DNA of 64,000 bases from Gibbula magus (lineage: Eukaryota; Mollusca; Gastropoda; Trochida; Trochidae): contig OW388300.1 of the NCBI GenBank assembly GCA_936450465.1, forward strand, positions 47,382,358 through 47,446,357, given 5' to 3'. Below, piece after piece: positions 1 through 13,380 of the stretch; positions within the stretch are counted from its first letter, which is position 1, and each line of letters opens with the position of its first letter. Position numbers and translations under genes: made by a program. The notes beneath the pieces were generated by a model that was not told the origin of the DNA, ran no database searches, and saw only the letters and a program-made list of their open reading frames with translations.

Positions 1-769
1 TCGAATGAATCTACAAACATGCGTTGAAGAAATAACAAAAAACAACTTACAATTTATATAGTTACATATTTCTTTGATGATACGCTTCAAGCAAAATACC
101 TAGTTGACAAAATCATCTATTTAATTATCTGTAGGAACTGTAACTGAATCAAGTGATAAATACATAACACGAAAACAACTAGTGTATCTCCAAATGCGCG
201 AGAAGGACCACAGGAAATTGATGATACCCAATGTCTTAAAGGGGCAGTAGCACGTTTTTTGAAAATTTTATTTTTTCAAATTTTCCATTTATACTTTAGA
301 GGGTAAAACATGTTATTACACAAACCAATTATCCGTAGTGTTAATAACGGTGTTGCGTATAAAGCAAAAATTGCCATTTTATTGTGAACACAATTTAATC
401 ATTTCGCATTACAAAAACCATCCCCATGGCTTTACCGAACCATGTACACTCATTTTCAATTTGATTTTCCGGAGAGACAATGGTGTTTTACTATTGGTGA
501 CATTATTTTTCAAATACATTTCATCGACTTATTTCAGCGAAAAAACGTGCTACTGCCCCTTTAATATAAACGATGTGTATAAAAGTATCCACACCCCTCT
601 GTACCAAAAGTCTAAAGGGGCGACAGCCGCCATGTTGGATTCGGTTTCAAAATTGCGACTCAACTACTTTCGTGGCTTGTAGCTCAAATTATACACATTG
701 CCATTTGAAATAACTTACCACCGACGATCCATATTTAGACTGGGAAAACACCTTTACATATCAGTGTAA
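1..769. other. Intergenic, no gene recognised
   Basis: AT-rich sequence beyond the 3' end of the minus-strand fibrinogen-related gene. The open frames here are short, lack recognisable domains and have no convincing splice context. Confidence 0.6.
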
Positions 770-775
770 TTTATT
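770..775 (-). promoter_or_regulatory. Polyadenylation signal of FReD gene A
   Basis: AATAAA read on the minus strand, about 145 nt past the stop codon of gene A. This is a suitable distance for a short 3' UTR. Confidence 0.55.
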
Positions 776-919
776 CACTTATTTGGGGTCGAACAAATCT
801 GTGAAACATTGTGTGGGTATATCTTTCAAAGACATACTCATGCGCGCTTAAATCAATCGTTATCATTTTTATAGTACATATGCCCACTAAGGACATCACA
901 TCATAATCACGCTGTCCCT

Positions 920-3900
920 TTAAGTAGGTCTTAGTTTCATCTCCGTCCTCTTCACGGAGTAACTGGGCCCATGCCACGCCTTCCAGTTGATACCCTTCGC
1001 AGGGACAGTGCTGCCATACAGTCCGTTCAAGTTTGACTTGTGACACGATTTGTACCACCAAGCCCCCCGGACATTTACTGCACAATTTGCATTCAAAGCA
1101 ACATCATTGTCCCGGTCCTTCGTGCTGAACGCCATGCCGTTATGGTATGACAGGGAATCACCTGGAAGAAATACACAATTCTTTGAGAGACCATTATCGA
1201 TATCGCCTCGACCCTATGGCAGCATTAATGTCCAGGTTGATTGCGAAGATGAACCAATCTGATATATATACCTACAAATGTATATGAATGCACCATGCAT
1301 TATTATTACGTCGTATGTTCAATGTACTTTTGTCAGTTGATTGGGAATAAATAGAGGATATTTGTCTTTTCTTGACAAATACTATGTTTATTTCATCGAG
1401 TGAGGTAGAAAGTTTAATTTCTACCTCACGAGATGAGATAAACATTGTATTTGACAGATATTCTATTTATTATGATGTAAACTTTGTATCCATGTAATCC
1501 TTGTAAATTATATCAGTCACTGGTCACAGTGAACATATAAATTCTTTTCACTGAAGCTTAATAGACAGTTGTTTTCACTAATAAATCCCAGTATTTCATT
1601 GTTCTTCATATAATAGATGGACTGAACTGACCATTACCCAGTATAAGTGACAATATGTTAAGTTGTGACACAGTTCGTAGTGGCATCAGTATCATTGTCA
1701 ACACTGACTGCATTATATGAAACATACACATCTAGATAAACTCAATAGAAGATGCACGATCACGACATATGCACCGCAAGATGAACCGTAACTACAATGG
1801 AATGGCTCAAGGTGTGAAATGCCGGTAACTTAGTAGGCTCTGCTTTGTCCTTTCAGTGGATTTATGTTAAGTTTACTTCTGGCCCATGAGTTGTCTCGAA
1901 ATGCAGGACAAGATGAGTTGCAGAATCAAGAATGTATATCGTTCTCTCACGTCATGATTCGTTTTCACCTCAGTAGAATATAAACAAAGAAGAAAATAAA
2001 AAAAAAAACCATCATTATCAAAATATTTTCATTTCTTTATGAGACACAGGTTTTAAATAAAATGACATCATAATATGTTGGAATATAGAATGTTATTTGT
2101 TTTAAAACTCGCAGTTCAACTTTAAAACTTTAAAAGGCTCAGTAGCAAACACAAACTGCTCCACTTCGCAAGCTTCGTTAAGTCTGGCCTTAAAGACATC
2201 AAGTTCTACACAACTACATGTGATGTCATCAAGTTTTTGTAAGCTGGGCCTAACGGTTTTCATGTTCTCATCCGGAAAATATGTGATCACGAACAGACAG
2301 ATGCACGGACGGATACCAATTAGTCAAACGTAATTTGGACACACAGCTATAGCAGAATAGTCAGAGTTGGGTTTGTAATGTATAACAAGAGCCATCAGGA
2401 GGGATGGCGTATCCCCCGGCCCACATAAGTTGAATAATCAGTTTTAGCTGTATATAATTAAAACTATAAGGTGTTTTTGCTCGTAAAAACAGATGTCTCC
2501 TCCTTCCCTCAATTCAATTCAAAATATAACCTTTCTAAAAGACAAATGTCCAAAATGTTGCCATGGAAACAGAAAAAACATATTTTCAAAGTTCAAACCC
2601 CAAACGGCACATCTACATGATATGGTGAGGCAGTACACCTAATTTGACGAGGTATGGTCATGTAGTGTAGGCATCTGCCCCGGAAACAATTCATACTCTT
2701 CAAATAGACAAGTCTAAAGTGTTCCCTTGGAAACAAAACAAAAAGACTTTAAAAAGGATTAAAAAAAAACCCCACAAACACAAATATACACAAATTCAAG
2801 ATTGGTCAAGTAGTTTTCAAGCAATGCTCCGGAAACGATGTGATCATGGTCGGACAGATGGACGGACGGACAGACTGACAGACGGGGCCCCCACATTATA
2901 TGCCGGGGGATAATAAATCAACATTTGAATGGGTTGAATTTGTTTCTACGCATGTGTCATTTACCTCTGTTTCCCTGGTATCCAGATACCCCCAGGCGAT
3001 AGTTGTCGTCTTCATCTCCAACCGTGAACGTGCTGTACGTGGCGTATCCTGATTGGTCTTCCCAATCTTCCATGTCGATCCTCAACTCAGACGGCTTTGC
3101 AGATGTCAAGCGGTTGATGGCGTCATTTCCTGGTTGAAACAGAATCACCGCAATGCTAATTTAGCATGAAGGTTGTCTGTTGGTATAGTTACAATTATCA
3201 TTATGTTCTTCACAAGAGTTGTCTAACTGCTACCCATATATACAGACATGTGAATCTGATAACATCCATAACATTACGTATTTGACATATTGCAGCCACA
3301 CGAAGGGTAACAATATAAGTTGTGTGCTTCTCTTGTAGATAATACCATCGTGTTGTCACCCGAGCCATCAAGTAAGGAATGACACTGTTACAATGACTAT
3401 GTATCATAACCAAGGCAAAAGCATACAGTGTAACATTTATTTTACAGTTATGGCAATTAACAAACCAAGTCTGCTGATATTCATTACACACCGTAGACAA
3501 TCACAATCACCAATCATAAATCACAAATCATTAATCACCAATCTTTTAATCTTTTATTAGTACACCGCGGTTTCAAGCTCATCAGTTATTGTCAAGTGAT
3601 AGCTATCTGGAATTTGAGACCACATTTGTAAGCTGGGAACATGGTTTGGTTTGTTGGTTATGTTCCACAACAGAGGTACATTTTATGATAATAACAAGTT
3701 ATAACCATTATACATGAAGCATTCGACTGAGGGTCCTATGATATAATCACATTCGTCTATCTATTCCGCTATTCAAAGACATGAAATTATGCACATTTTA
3801 TCAAAATCCTAAAAACAGTTATAGTAAAGAAAATAACACTTTGAATGTATAAAACAAGTCAATTATCGCTCATCCCTCAGTACTATAAATCTACTACCAA

Positions 3901-6900
3901 AGTATTTATATTATTGCACCTATGCAAAATTATACAGACGATTCTATGACCAGAAAGTGATGACCACCACAATAACAGGAAGCTTTAAACAATCTGTACA
4001 AACCCAGCCAGAAGTTAGACTCAAGGTCTCCGAATCCTGCCTTGTAGCTCGCCCAATCTCTACGGAAGTCGACCTCATCGTCAACTCTTCTTTGAAATAC
4101 CTGGAATTGGTATAGTCCTCTTAGAACAATAGTAAAGCAACCTGAAATTGTGTTAATTACCATTTACTTGATGAGGAAATATGTATTCCACAACGTTGTT
4201 TATGTTTACAATAAAAGGGTTGACATTCAGGATATATTGCTTTTCTAAAATTGACATAAAGTATTTCCCCCAAAATTGTATATAGCTTTATATGCCAAAA
4301 TACCATATGACCTAATTTAAATTAAAATCATCTCGCTTACCAAATATACGACAGTTACTTGTGTTCAAATGGAACTCGACTAGCGCATGTAGACCAGCAA
4401 TGGGGAGTTCGACCCCAGGTGAGAATGATTGTCAAAGGCAAAATATGATATCCTCCAGAATAATAACTGGATTTGTGGCATGCGTTTTTATAATATTAAT
4501 AACCATATACACATAAGTATTCTTGATAACCATTTAACAATTTAACAGAATGGAATAGTGACGATATTAAGAAGCGAGGAGTTTGAATATGTTGTGCAAA
4601 TCATAAGATTGGGGATGCATTTTCCATGACTGTATGCTGGATCTTGTGATGGCAATTGGAAATTTCCTTTGCTCTTTCTTTTGAGTGACACATCCGAAAC
4701 ATGTTTACCATCGTCCTAGTACCTTCTCTGACAATCATACTTAAGCATCTTGTTCTTTATTATGGCTGACAATGTTAGGTCTCACCGATCCCGTGCTGTG
4801 AAGTCGTATTTTCAACCATCACCCAACTCCCCTGGCTGGCTCGGAGTCTAGATTTGAATCCCTCAGAACATGTATGGACGTCGAATCCAAGAAATGGAAC
4901 CTTATCAATAACATCTAGCTGATTTGGAGACTGCATTGCTTCTTTGAGTGGCAGCAGCTGCCTTTGTAACGAATTCGTAAACTCACTGGAGTAATGAGCA
5001 AAAGGGTTGACGCCATTATCCGGGCTTGTGGCAAGTACACTGTTACTTACATTTCGTTGGTTATTTGTTATCTTGACAACTCAATATTTAAGATAAACAG
5101 AAAGGAACTTATCTGTACCTCACAGTTTATATTGGGTCGATTTTGATTAAATTCCCCATTATGAAACACGAATAAAAATGTATAAAACATGATATCACTG
5201 TGTGTTATCCATTACTCAATATGTTCAGCTTTCATGACAGTAGTATAATTCCTGACTTACTGTAATGACAGTTTGAAGTCAACCATTTATCCATGTTCAA
5301 GGCAAAATAACATATAGTCTGTTGGTGGTACAATTGTTCATGCTTCAAAGTATTCTAGGGACAAGCAAATGCTTCTAATCCTTTGAAATACATGAAGAAG
5401 GTCATCTATAAGTGATCAATATTATTTGAAAGCAATAGCAAGGATACCTGTAATTAGTATATATCATTTAATGAGAAAAGGTAACGTGTTGATGGCATAT
5501 TTATATTCAAGGTAACATTTTCAAGCAACATAAAAGGTAATCTGAAAAAGGTTTCTGGAAAACGAAATCAGATGATAAAGTTTAAATTCAGTCAACATTA
5601 GTGCGCGCTAAGTATTAACAAAGATCTAAAAGTTAACCAAGGTTTGATTTTAAGGAAAGATGATTTACCGTCCAGCCGCCCCCATCTGTGGTCATGTCAC
5701 AGAAGACTCTGAAATGTCCCGCACCATCTGCAGGGTTGATGAAGTAGACTCCGTTTGGGGAATTAGGATCTTTGCTCAGTATATCGGCACAATCTTGTAC
5801 CACCGTCCACTCATCACCACCTGGGCTCATGTCACAGTAGACTCTAGCAGGACCTATACCGTCATCAGGGTTGATGATGTACACTCCGTCTGGAGAATCA
5901 GGGTTGTTGTTCAGTACCTCAGCACAGTCCCGCTTATCTGGGAAGGAAATCGTTATTGACAACAAGACGACTTCGACTCTAGGATCAACCATTTCCAGAA
6001 TGATCATCATGCTAAAACTATGCCTTTGGTATTTGCAATGACGTCGTTTAAATGATCAACTTTTAGAATTAAATTGGTAAGCAGTGAAAGCAAAGTTGTT
6101 TATAAATAAATCTCAAATATTCATTGACTGGTAATTCCCCGGCATAAAAAACGACAATAAAAACAAAGGTTCAATTAATATATCAAAATCAATTAAAAAG
6201 GCAAGACAATAGTCAATACATAGAGAATCTCACCCAAGTGTCTTCTGATATCAAATATATCAACACGAGTTGATAAAAGTTACAAATATCGGAGGCTTGC
6301 CGAGGATATTTTGACTTTTATCAACGAGTGTTGATATATTTGATATCAGAAGACACGAGGGTGAGATTCTATTTATCATCCAAAATCATTCTTCATTAGT
6401 TTTTAATGAAAAATGAAACTATCTGAACACAAAACTGCCATTTGGCTTCCAGTGCTGTGATGTCATAGCATTGTGATGTCATCATGATTATGACGTCATG
6501 GCATTGTGATGTCATTACTTGATGATGCAAAATCATTGTGATGTCATGTAGCTGACGCCAACAGGGCATTGTTCAAAATCTACTGTCAAAACGATATCTC
6601 ATACAAGCGATATCTCCTGTGGAACCAAGTTTTGGATGATAAACATTTATACCGTATAGTTTCAAGAGGAATTGTGACTTTAATCATTCTTATTTAGTCC
6701 ATCTAAAAATATAAATATAACAGTATGTCTTACAAATGACAATATACAGATTCAATTGGCACATACATTTTGGAAATGTTTTGCAACATCCTGATCTATC
6801 AGGGCATTTCCCCCAAAGGCTACTTCTATTCAATGCACCGATCTCATATCCAACTATTTTCCCATATAATGCTGGAAATAACCATGCCATTAAAATGATT

Positions 6901-9900
6901 TTAATACGTAAATTGGCAGTTCCTGGTATAAGAAGATCGATTGAATCAATTTCAAATCCTGACATTGTATTTCGTGACGAATGTCATGAGTAGCCGATGA
7001 GTGACCAATGAGTAACCGTCATTCAATTAAAAAAATTAAAAAAAGGTGCATACAGGATTAGGGGATAGGGTTATTGTTGAATATATATACCCCGATTGAT
7101 CATGGATCATGGATCACTGGATCATGAGTAGGAAGGTTTTGAAGAAATAAATCTGACTCAAATGCTTTCGGTTTAACATTGATTCATTACTGGAGAGCTA
7201 TTTCATCAGCTTTGATACTATTTCATTGAAATTTATTTTTGACAGTGATGGCATAGGCGAAATCCTGCTTAAGCCAATTCTGTTAAACTACATTTTTAAA
7301 AAAGCTTTCTATTAATACTTTTAGCTGATATATATGATCTCACATAATATAGGTCATGCTTTATGTTTATCATTATTAAAATTGACAACAAATACATGAT
7401 GTTATTATTGCTAATTATGTTATATGCATTTGTGAACTTAAAAGAAAGTAACCATATTTGGAAAAACAAGAAAATATTCGCTGGGCACAGATGGAACTTG
7501 TCAATAGACTTGATGTTTTATATTCGGACTGTTGTGCCCATGGTTACAAACACCAATAGGAGCGGTTCGTGTGTCAACCATAACATTTACTTTATTCTTT
7601 TGACATTCAATCAAATCACTTGACTCTCCACGCTTTTTAACGAAGAATATAGCACAGTGAGAAAATCAATGGAATACCTCTATGCAGAGAGCCTCATTAG
7701 CAGTATATGACATAAGGCCAGTCCTAAAAAATCGAACCTGGAAACATTTGGTTTCGGGCCGGTTTTGACGATTTTTAAGGGCTTCAAGTTTCTTGAAGAC
7801 CTTATTGTTATTGCTCAGATTATTATTATTTTTATTATCTCGATTTATCTAGCAGAGCTACAGGTATGTATGATCGATAAGTATGTTATGAAGCTTAAAA
7901 GATACACAGGGCCCCTAAAATTATTGAAAGACATGCTCCATAAACAAAGGGAAGATAAGCCAAAAACGACTTTTTTTTAGAAAGTGCGTTTTTCTCTATT
8001 ATTTTTAAAAATATTAAGCCAAATTGGTTTAAACTTTACATGCAGGTTCATTTTATAAGAGCCTAAAAATAAGTCTCTTGGCACAATAAGCAAAAACATA
8101 AGCAAAACCACCAGATGGTCTTAAAGGTTTTAAGCTGCTTTTAACCTCACATGGCTTTAACATTTTGCTGCCAAATGACAGTGTTTCTTGGAAGTGTAAA
8201 TGTAAGTCATATGTCTTCTATAAACGTTTGGCTTCAAATAACATATTTTGTTCCACATGTAATCAGAATCATCTTTAAATTCCCTTTCCAATGAGCTGCA
8301 TAAGGTCTCTCTTAGTAAAGTATTAAAGGTGCTATGGCAATCCGAAAAATGGGACTCTTTGGCACACGTCTATTACGATAAATGTGCATGGCCCCTTCAC
8401 AAAGATAATATGTGTGACTACGCGGAATGTTGTCTTCCTACGCTATTGTTCAAGTGCACAAGTCCTATAGAGCTCTGTATTTGTGCATTGAAAGTGATAG
8501 TGTGCTCTCTCTGGCATTAACGCTGTTGAACCAGTCATTGTGTTGCAGGTTTTATAAAGCATGCAACAAGTGTTTTTCTCAATTCACAGACACGGTCGCG
8601 CTCCAATGCACAAACCTCGCCAATGTTATAGATTGTAATTGACAACTCCTTTGTGTTTACTTGTGTAAACATTTGTTGATTTCTATTTAGTATTGATCAT
8701 CTAAGAATATGTTGAATATATATGTGTTGACTTACTGCATTTAAGTTTAACATTCATATGGCTGAGAGTATATTCATTGTAAACATGATGTGTTTTTACA
8801 AAAAAATCAAAACATCTTAGATGTTTATTATTTTAAATCCACAGCCTGTTTTCATATTATTTTCAAGCTATAAACTTGACACCGGTGGTCTCATCTCATG
8901 TTCAAACCAACTTCTTATGAATTCCTACTGCTACCTCGCTACCATGTATCTATTTTATTCTGAATCAGGTAAATTTCATAAAAACAGCAGCCCCTTTTAT
9001 TTTGATTCATTCAATGTCAATGAACTTTCTGTAAGCATTCTGTCTCCAGGGCTGCATTCGTTTTGACTCACTCGAGTGTAATATTGCGCGGACGACTCAT
9101 ATTGGTAAGGTAACATTCTGTGATCGCCGAATACACCTATCATGCCAACCCGTGTTTGTCATTAACCGAAAACCAAATCTCACATCAGCTAGTATTACGA
9201 ATGTGTTCAAGTGATGACGTAAGTAAGTCGGACAGTAAGGATATACACTAAAGACGAACAATTCTGGCTAGGTTTTTGAAAATACAGCGTCAAATGACGT
9301 AGTTCCGTCACTCTCACGACCCCCCTCCTCGATTTAACAGGAGGGGCCTTTAGTGACTCGAGCGTGAACATCAGAGTGACACTTTGGTCGTTCTTTAGGA
9401 ATTCCATCACACATGCGACACACTAAGTGCAAAACGTACGCAGCCCAGAATTGGCACTGCTAAACAAGTAATTGCGTTGCAGGCTGGATAGAGCATGCAT
9501 CACGTGTTTCTCGCACTTGGACGCGCTCTAATGACTGAAATTGAAATTAACTGATGTTGACTGTTTGAAACTGCTATTGATTTGTATTTAGCATTGGACA
9601 TCTGAGTACACTTTGCATATATTATTTGATAAACGTGTGCATTAAAGAATAACATTATCATTAATTTGAGATCATTCGAATGACAATGTCGATATGATTA
9701 AAACTAAGTTCACTGTAACAACAAATGTACTATTGATAGTATTGATTGATTGTAAAATGATTTGTGTCATTAAATTGACAAAAATACATATCATATCTGT
9801 GTTATTGCTTTTTTATGAGCGACAAAAGGTGGTGATAAGTTTATTTTGCCGGTGAGTTTAGAACCTGGATGTTTTGACGGTTTAGGAAGTCCATGTTGAA

Positions 9901-10619
9901 CCTGGTGTTTGGTTTGGCGTTATCCTGTTGGAAAATCAATTTTGCTGCTGCCTCTGTATCGAACGGGACATAAATGGCTGCAAAACATGGTCCCAGGATT
10001 TCTGGGCTGTTAGAGTATTGTGGAATAGCTACATAATATGTATTTTGATAGCCAAAAATTCTGCCGAAAACATAATGCTGCCGGCGCCATAGAGAACAAT
10101 CTCTTGCACACATGCCGCATCCTGTTGCTGGCCTCTCACTCTACTCTTAGCATGGAACCGACTTTCATTACTGAAGATTACGCTTGACCAATAACAACGT
10201 TGCCAGACAGCCTTGGGTCCAAAATGGAATATTTGTTGAAAATAAAAGTAAAATTTTCAGACGTTATAATAAGATTTAAAATACTCACCAACTGGAAGTG
10301 TGTAGTAGAGAGATCCTTCATCTGCAATGCTTGACTCTGTTGAGTAGAACTGGATGGTGTGGGCAGTACACACGCCACTCTGTGTGTTGTAGAAGAATGA
10401 GACACATTGCTTATCTCTGCCACAGTCACTGGCACATGCAGCTGGGGATTTGATTCCGGATTTGGTCCAAAGTGAAAGTTCAGTGACTGTAGTGTTCGAA
10501 AAATTCTTCTTTTTTATAAGTTTTCGTTTTTTACATGAACAATTACCAAAATCAAAAAAGCATGCGAAAAGAAATAACAGGGATAGGATAAAAAAACTAA
10601 GTTTAGGTTGGACACCCAT
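920..10619 (-). CDS. Gene A: secreted PAN/apple + fibrinogen-related domain protein, 5 exons, 367 aa
   Basis: Coding exons, in order of transcription: 10619-10289, 5937-5669, 4100-4004, 3129-2965, 1161-920. They total 1104 nt; phases match at every junction and all introns are GT-AG (the donor after exon 3, GTTTGT, is weak). Residues 1-27 form a hydrophobic signal peptide. Residues about 29-110 resemble a PAN/apple domain, with Cys62, 66, 72 and 84. Residues 111-155 and 156-200 are two successive copies of the fibrinogen N-terminal motif (DCA...G.Y.I.P...CDM...WT); a normal FReD has one. Residues 201-367 complete the FReD: FWLG 230-233, a DxDND calcium-site motif at 303-307, the NC...WWYKSCH cysteine pair (314, 327) and the terminal EMKLRP. 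The start is the first ATG before the signal peptide, in the context agaATGG. FReD proteins are generally secreted lectins or recognition molecules; an innate-immune role is inference. Expression is untested. Confidence 0.9.
1345..1565. repeat. Fold-back repeat (family with 48420-48640)
   Basis: The arms at about 1345-1415 and 1418-1480 are inverted copies around the motif gaggtagaaa...tttctacctc. The adjacent cagtcactggtcacagtg stretch and the hairpin body recur, diverged, at 48420-48640, so this is a dispersed non-coding element. Confidence 0.65.
2270..2912. repeat. Dispersed repeat with GACGGACGGACAG tract, intron 4 of gene A
   Basis: The motif tccggaaa..tgtgatca..g.acagac.gacggacgg occurs at about 2270-2320 and again at 2830-2890. 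The ends are partly inverted: gtatcccccggc near 2410 and gccgggggata near 2900. This looks like a common invertebrate interspersed element lying inside the gene. No open frame in it is supported. Confidence 0.55.
4770..5045 (+). pseudogene. Decayed Tc1/mariner-type transposase C-terminus
   Basis: Translation across frames gives [11 protein letters not shown], then [15 protein letters not shown], then EWQQLPL and [15 protein letters not shown]. These match, in order, the last part of a Tc1-like transposase (DN.RPH..., W.ARSPDLNPIEH.WD, and the C-terminal EW..iP..R..C...I.A..G..T). Stops and frameshifts separate the pieces, so it is dead. It sits in intron 2 of gene A on the opposite strand. 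Confidence 0.8.
6223..6650. repeat. Hairpin MITE copy 1 (GATATCAAATATATCAAC family)
   Basis: 6223-6370 is a long near-perfect fold-back. Its ends are agaatctcaccc and gggtgagattct, and its arms contain gtcttctgatatcaaat and the inverse. It is followed by a tgatgtcat-rich body bounded by ttatcatccaaaa (about 6376) and ttttggatgataaa (about 6640), themselves inverted. Located in intron 1 of gene A. Related copies lie at 19855-20160, 51885-52196, 52754-53097 and partly at 36237-36300. Confidence 0.8.
6651..9840. other. Rest of gene A intron 1, no gene
   Basis: No exon-like segment was found. A weak duplication links 8520-8720 with 9450-9640; both contain a gttgcagg.....gagcatgca motif and a ctatttag.attg...catct stretch. 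A short cctcctcgatttaacaggagg hairpin lies near 9327. The open frames carry no recognisable protein. Confidence 0.5.
9841..10195 (-). pseudogene. Decayed Tc1-like transposase fragment
   Basis: On the minus strand, [10 protein letters not shown] (near 10180) is followed, after frame changes, by [11 protein letters not shown] and [17 protein letters not shown] before a stop at 9841. These are the second and third catalytic regions of Tc1-like transposases (SDESRF..., QQDNA.PH..., VL.WPA). The third acidic residue region is missing. It sits in intron 1 of gene A, about 100 bp from exon 1. Confidence 0.8.
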
Positions 10620-10920
10620 TCTATGTTGTAGAGCAGCTGTGTTTCTACAACAGACAGCTACACAGCAGGATCTTCCAAGTGTCCCAGCTCTCTTGTTTCA
10701 GTTAAACATACCAGCCAAACCAACACTGCATCCTTATTAAAATGATACGCAAGACGAGTCCATGCTTTATTCATGTCGGGTGATGTAAAACCATTCTAGA
10801 CTCATTGATCAGCTTCATTCCATTTAACTGCTGGAATACTGCTTCCATATCTTGACTTAGACACTGAAATATATTCGGAGAACAATCTTCTATGAAACAA
10901 GAAATTTTATTTTTATTTAC
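10620..10920 (-). promoter_or_regulatory. Conserved 5' flank/5' UTR of gene A
   Basis: Read on the minus strand, this region aligns with the segment upstream of gene B. Shared blocks include gatcaatgagtctagaa, gacatgaata and ctgtctgttgtagaaac just before the ATG. Conservation over at least 200 bp in opposite orientations suggests the promoter and 5' UTR were duplicated with the gene. I see no clear TATA box. Confidence 0.55.
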
Positions 10921-13160
10921 ACATTTCACTAATGTCCACCTGTCGAACAATTACATAGATACTTAAGCATGTACCTTGCATTATTGACAATCATGTTTCC
11001 ATCACTGTTATTCCAATTCCAATTCCGAGCTTCAAAATCATGACCAGTGGAAATTGACAAATACTTTTTTTCCATCTTCGTAGAGTTTCCCAACTTAATA
11101 CATAATGACACGTTTTTTTAAATATTAAAACAGAGTTATGAATGAAAGTGTTATCGGCCAGGCCATTGTTAACCATGATTGGGAACATCTGGTGTTGTCA
11201 AACTTATACACTCATTTTGTCACTTAATAACTCAAATAGTAGGTATTCTTTATATGTATATATCATATCGAGTTACCTTATTAATATACGTTCATGTTTA
11301 AAGTTCCAAATGAATAAAATATAATCAATAAAGTTAACTAGCTTCTTTTATATGCCGTCTTATGTTCCATGACTTAATTGAATGGTCCCAAATCATTGAA
11401 TGTGGGATGATTGAAAACAAGTATACTATCAATAACCAATTACACCTAGTGTCAATATGCTGACAGTGATGAACATTATTCATTTTACAACTTTTGAAAT
11501 TGTGTAGTCAACTTATGTGGACATAAAAGAATATGATTTTAAAATCTGTTCTGTTTATGAATGTTTACAGAAATGATGATACATCATTGTGTTTAAAAGA
11601 CATTTGTGAATATATATTGTGTATGTCGACCACTTCAATAAGAGATCAATAAGTTATCTGGTGTAGTTTCCTCCCTTTACTGATTAACACAAGTACACTA
11701 ATGGGCTCAAGAAACGTCATCTCCTTTATAGTCTTTGTAATTAAAAAAGGAGACGTACAACTTTTCACACAGTGGTTACTCCACTCAATTCTTATGTGAC
11801 CGGTTTGAAATAGTTCTAAGACTCATTTAAAGCTTGCTTGTGATAACTCTTGGAGTTGTACCAGATAGCTCCACGAATTTCTTAGGTTTAAAGCCTAGAT
11901 GTTCACACATTACACTTAGCAATCTTTTAAAGTCATTTTAGGCCCCTACAAGGCTGTAAAGTTAACTTTACATCTTTAATGAAGATTGACAAACCATGAT
12001 GGAATTGAGTGTATTTTACATTTTAAATAACGTTTATGAGCTTTAGAAAACATACTGATTGTTCAATGTTAATTATTTTCTTTAACAATTGTCAGTATTG
12101 CAGGTCTAACGTATAAGCTGCGCAACATATTGTGCTCCAGTCACAATACTAAAAACATTCAACCAACACGAAACACAACACATCTAGTTGCTTGGGTAGT
12201 TTTGAGTGTGTACTGACTAAAATAAATCTTTACATCCAACCAAGCATTTGTAACTGTTAATTATATTTTGAAACAAATGTCAATACTTTAGACCTTAACT
12301 AATAAGGTACATACCTTGTTCTCCTGCCACAATACCATAAAAAAGACATATACATATGTGAAGAACGGGTAAAAATATTAACATAAAGCCAAACTTTTGT
12401 AACTGTTTGTAATTTCAAAAAATGTCAATATTTAAGAACTTACTAATAAGCTGCTCTCATTTATAATTGAAAATACAATCAATACGATGCAAAACATCTC
12501 GTTGCTTGATTAGTAATGAGTGTCATTGATTGGAAATTTATTGATTCCCAAGCTATTTGAAAAGGAATCATGTGAAAAGAATAATCAACCAAAAGGTCAA
12601 TCAAAGTTCGTTTTGTCTCTATATTACACACCTCCAGATTGCTTCAAACAGCTATACTGTATATGTAAATTTGATACACGATTATGTATTACCACCCTCC
12701 TCATTACTTTTATACGGTTATTCCAAGTACAGAAGTAATGTGACATGGCCCTTATATGGACTTGGAGATGGTGTCATCATTATATTGCCTTCTTTTGTCA
12801 ATTCGAACCAATTCCAATACAATTCTATCAGACCACTATCGATAGAAATAACAAAAAGTTAAACGGTGTATTCACACATAAGTTAAATTGAGGGATCAGT
12901 TGGTAACAACAAATACACATACAGTTGTGTACTCATCTGTTCACAACACTATTGATTATATTATCAAGCGGAACATGTTGTAAGCAATTGAACAATTATT
13001 TTAGTTAAACAAAAGTTTACAAGATTCAGCTATTCACTGCCATAGATCAGAATATCAATATGACCATATATTTTTTACAAAATACGAACCTATTGGATAC
13101 GTAATCAAGCTCATCAGATATCATCAGTTGGCTAAAGAGGTTACACAAATCTTACCACAA
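10921..13160. other. Intergenic, no gene recognised
   Basis: AT-rich spacer between the two divergent FReD genes. The open frames are short and lack domain signatures. No repeat was clearly resolved. Confidence 0.5.
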
Positions 13161-13164
13161 GCTT

Positions 13165-13290
13165 ACCACACGACCACGGGGCCTTGAACAAATAGTTGCT
13201 CTGAGGGTGTGGCTTCGAATCCTGAAAGGAACTGGGCCCGAACTAATACAAGAATTTGTACTATTGAAGGTAGTTTATCCCAAATGAAAC
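13165..13290 (+). repeat. SINE-like repeat copy 1
   Basis: Contains gtctgagg-type sequence, a GGCTTCGAATCC box like a tRNA B box, then an act.ggcccga...tacaag motif. The same order recurs at 18325-18445 (GGTTTCGAATCC). Two dispersed copies with a Pol III-like B box suggest a tRNA-derived SINE. I could not define an A box or a cloverleaf. Confidence 0.45.
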
Positions 13291-13380
13291 CATGTTTTAC
13301 ATTATACAGAAGTAAAATAGAACCAAAATTGATTTAAAAACTTATTGATACCAGCAATAAAAGATAATAAACATATTAAT

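Noticed and set aside
338..682. 114-residue plus-strand frame
   Set aside because: No signature, no splice or promoter context, and no paralogue in the window.
4375..4435. Possible tRNA/SINE at ggagttcgacccc
   Set aside because: Isolated B-box-like string; no second copy or fold found.
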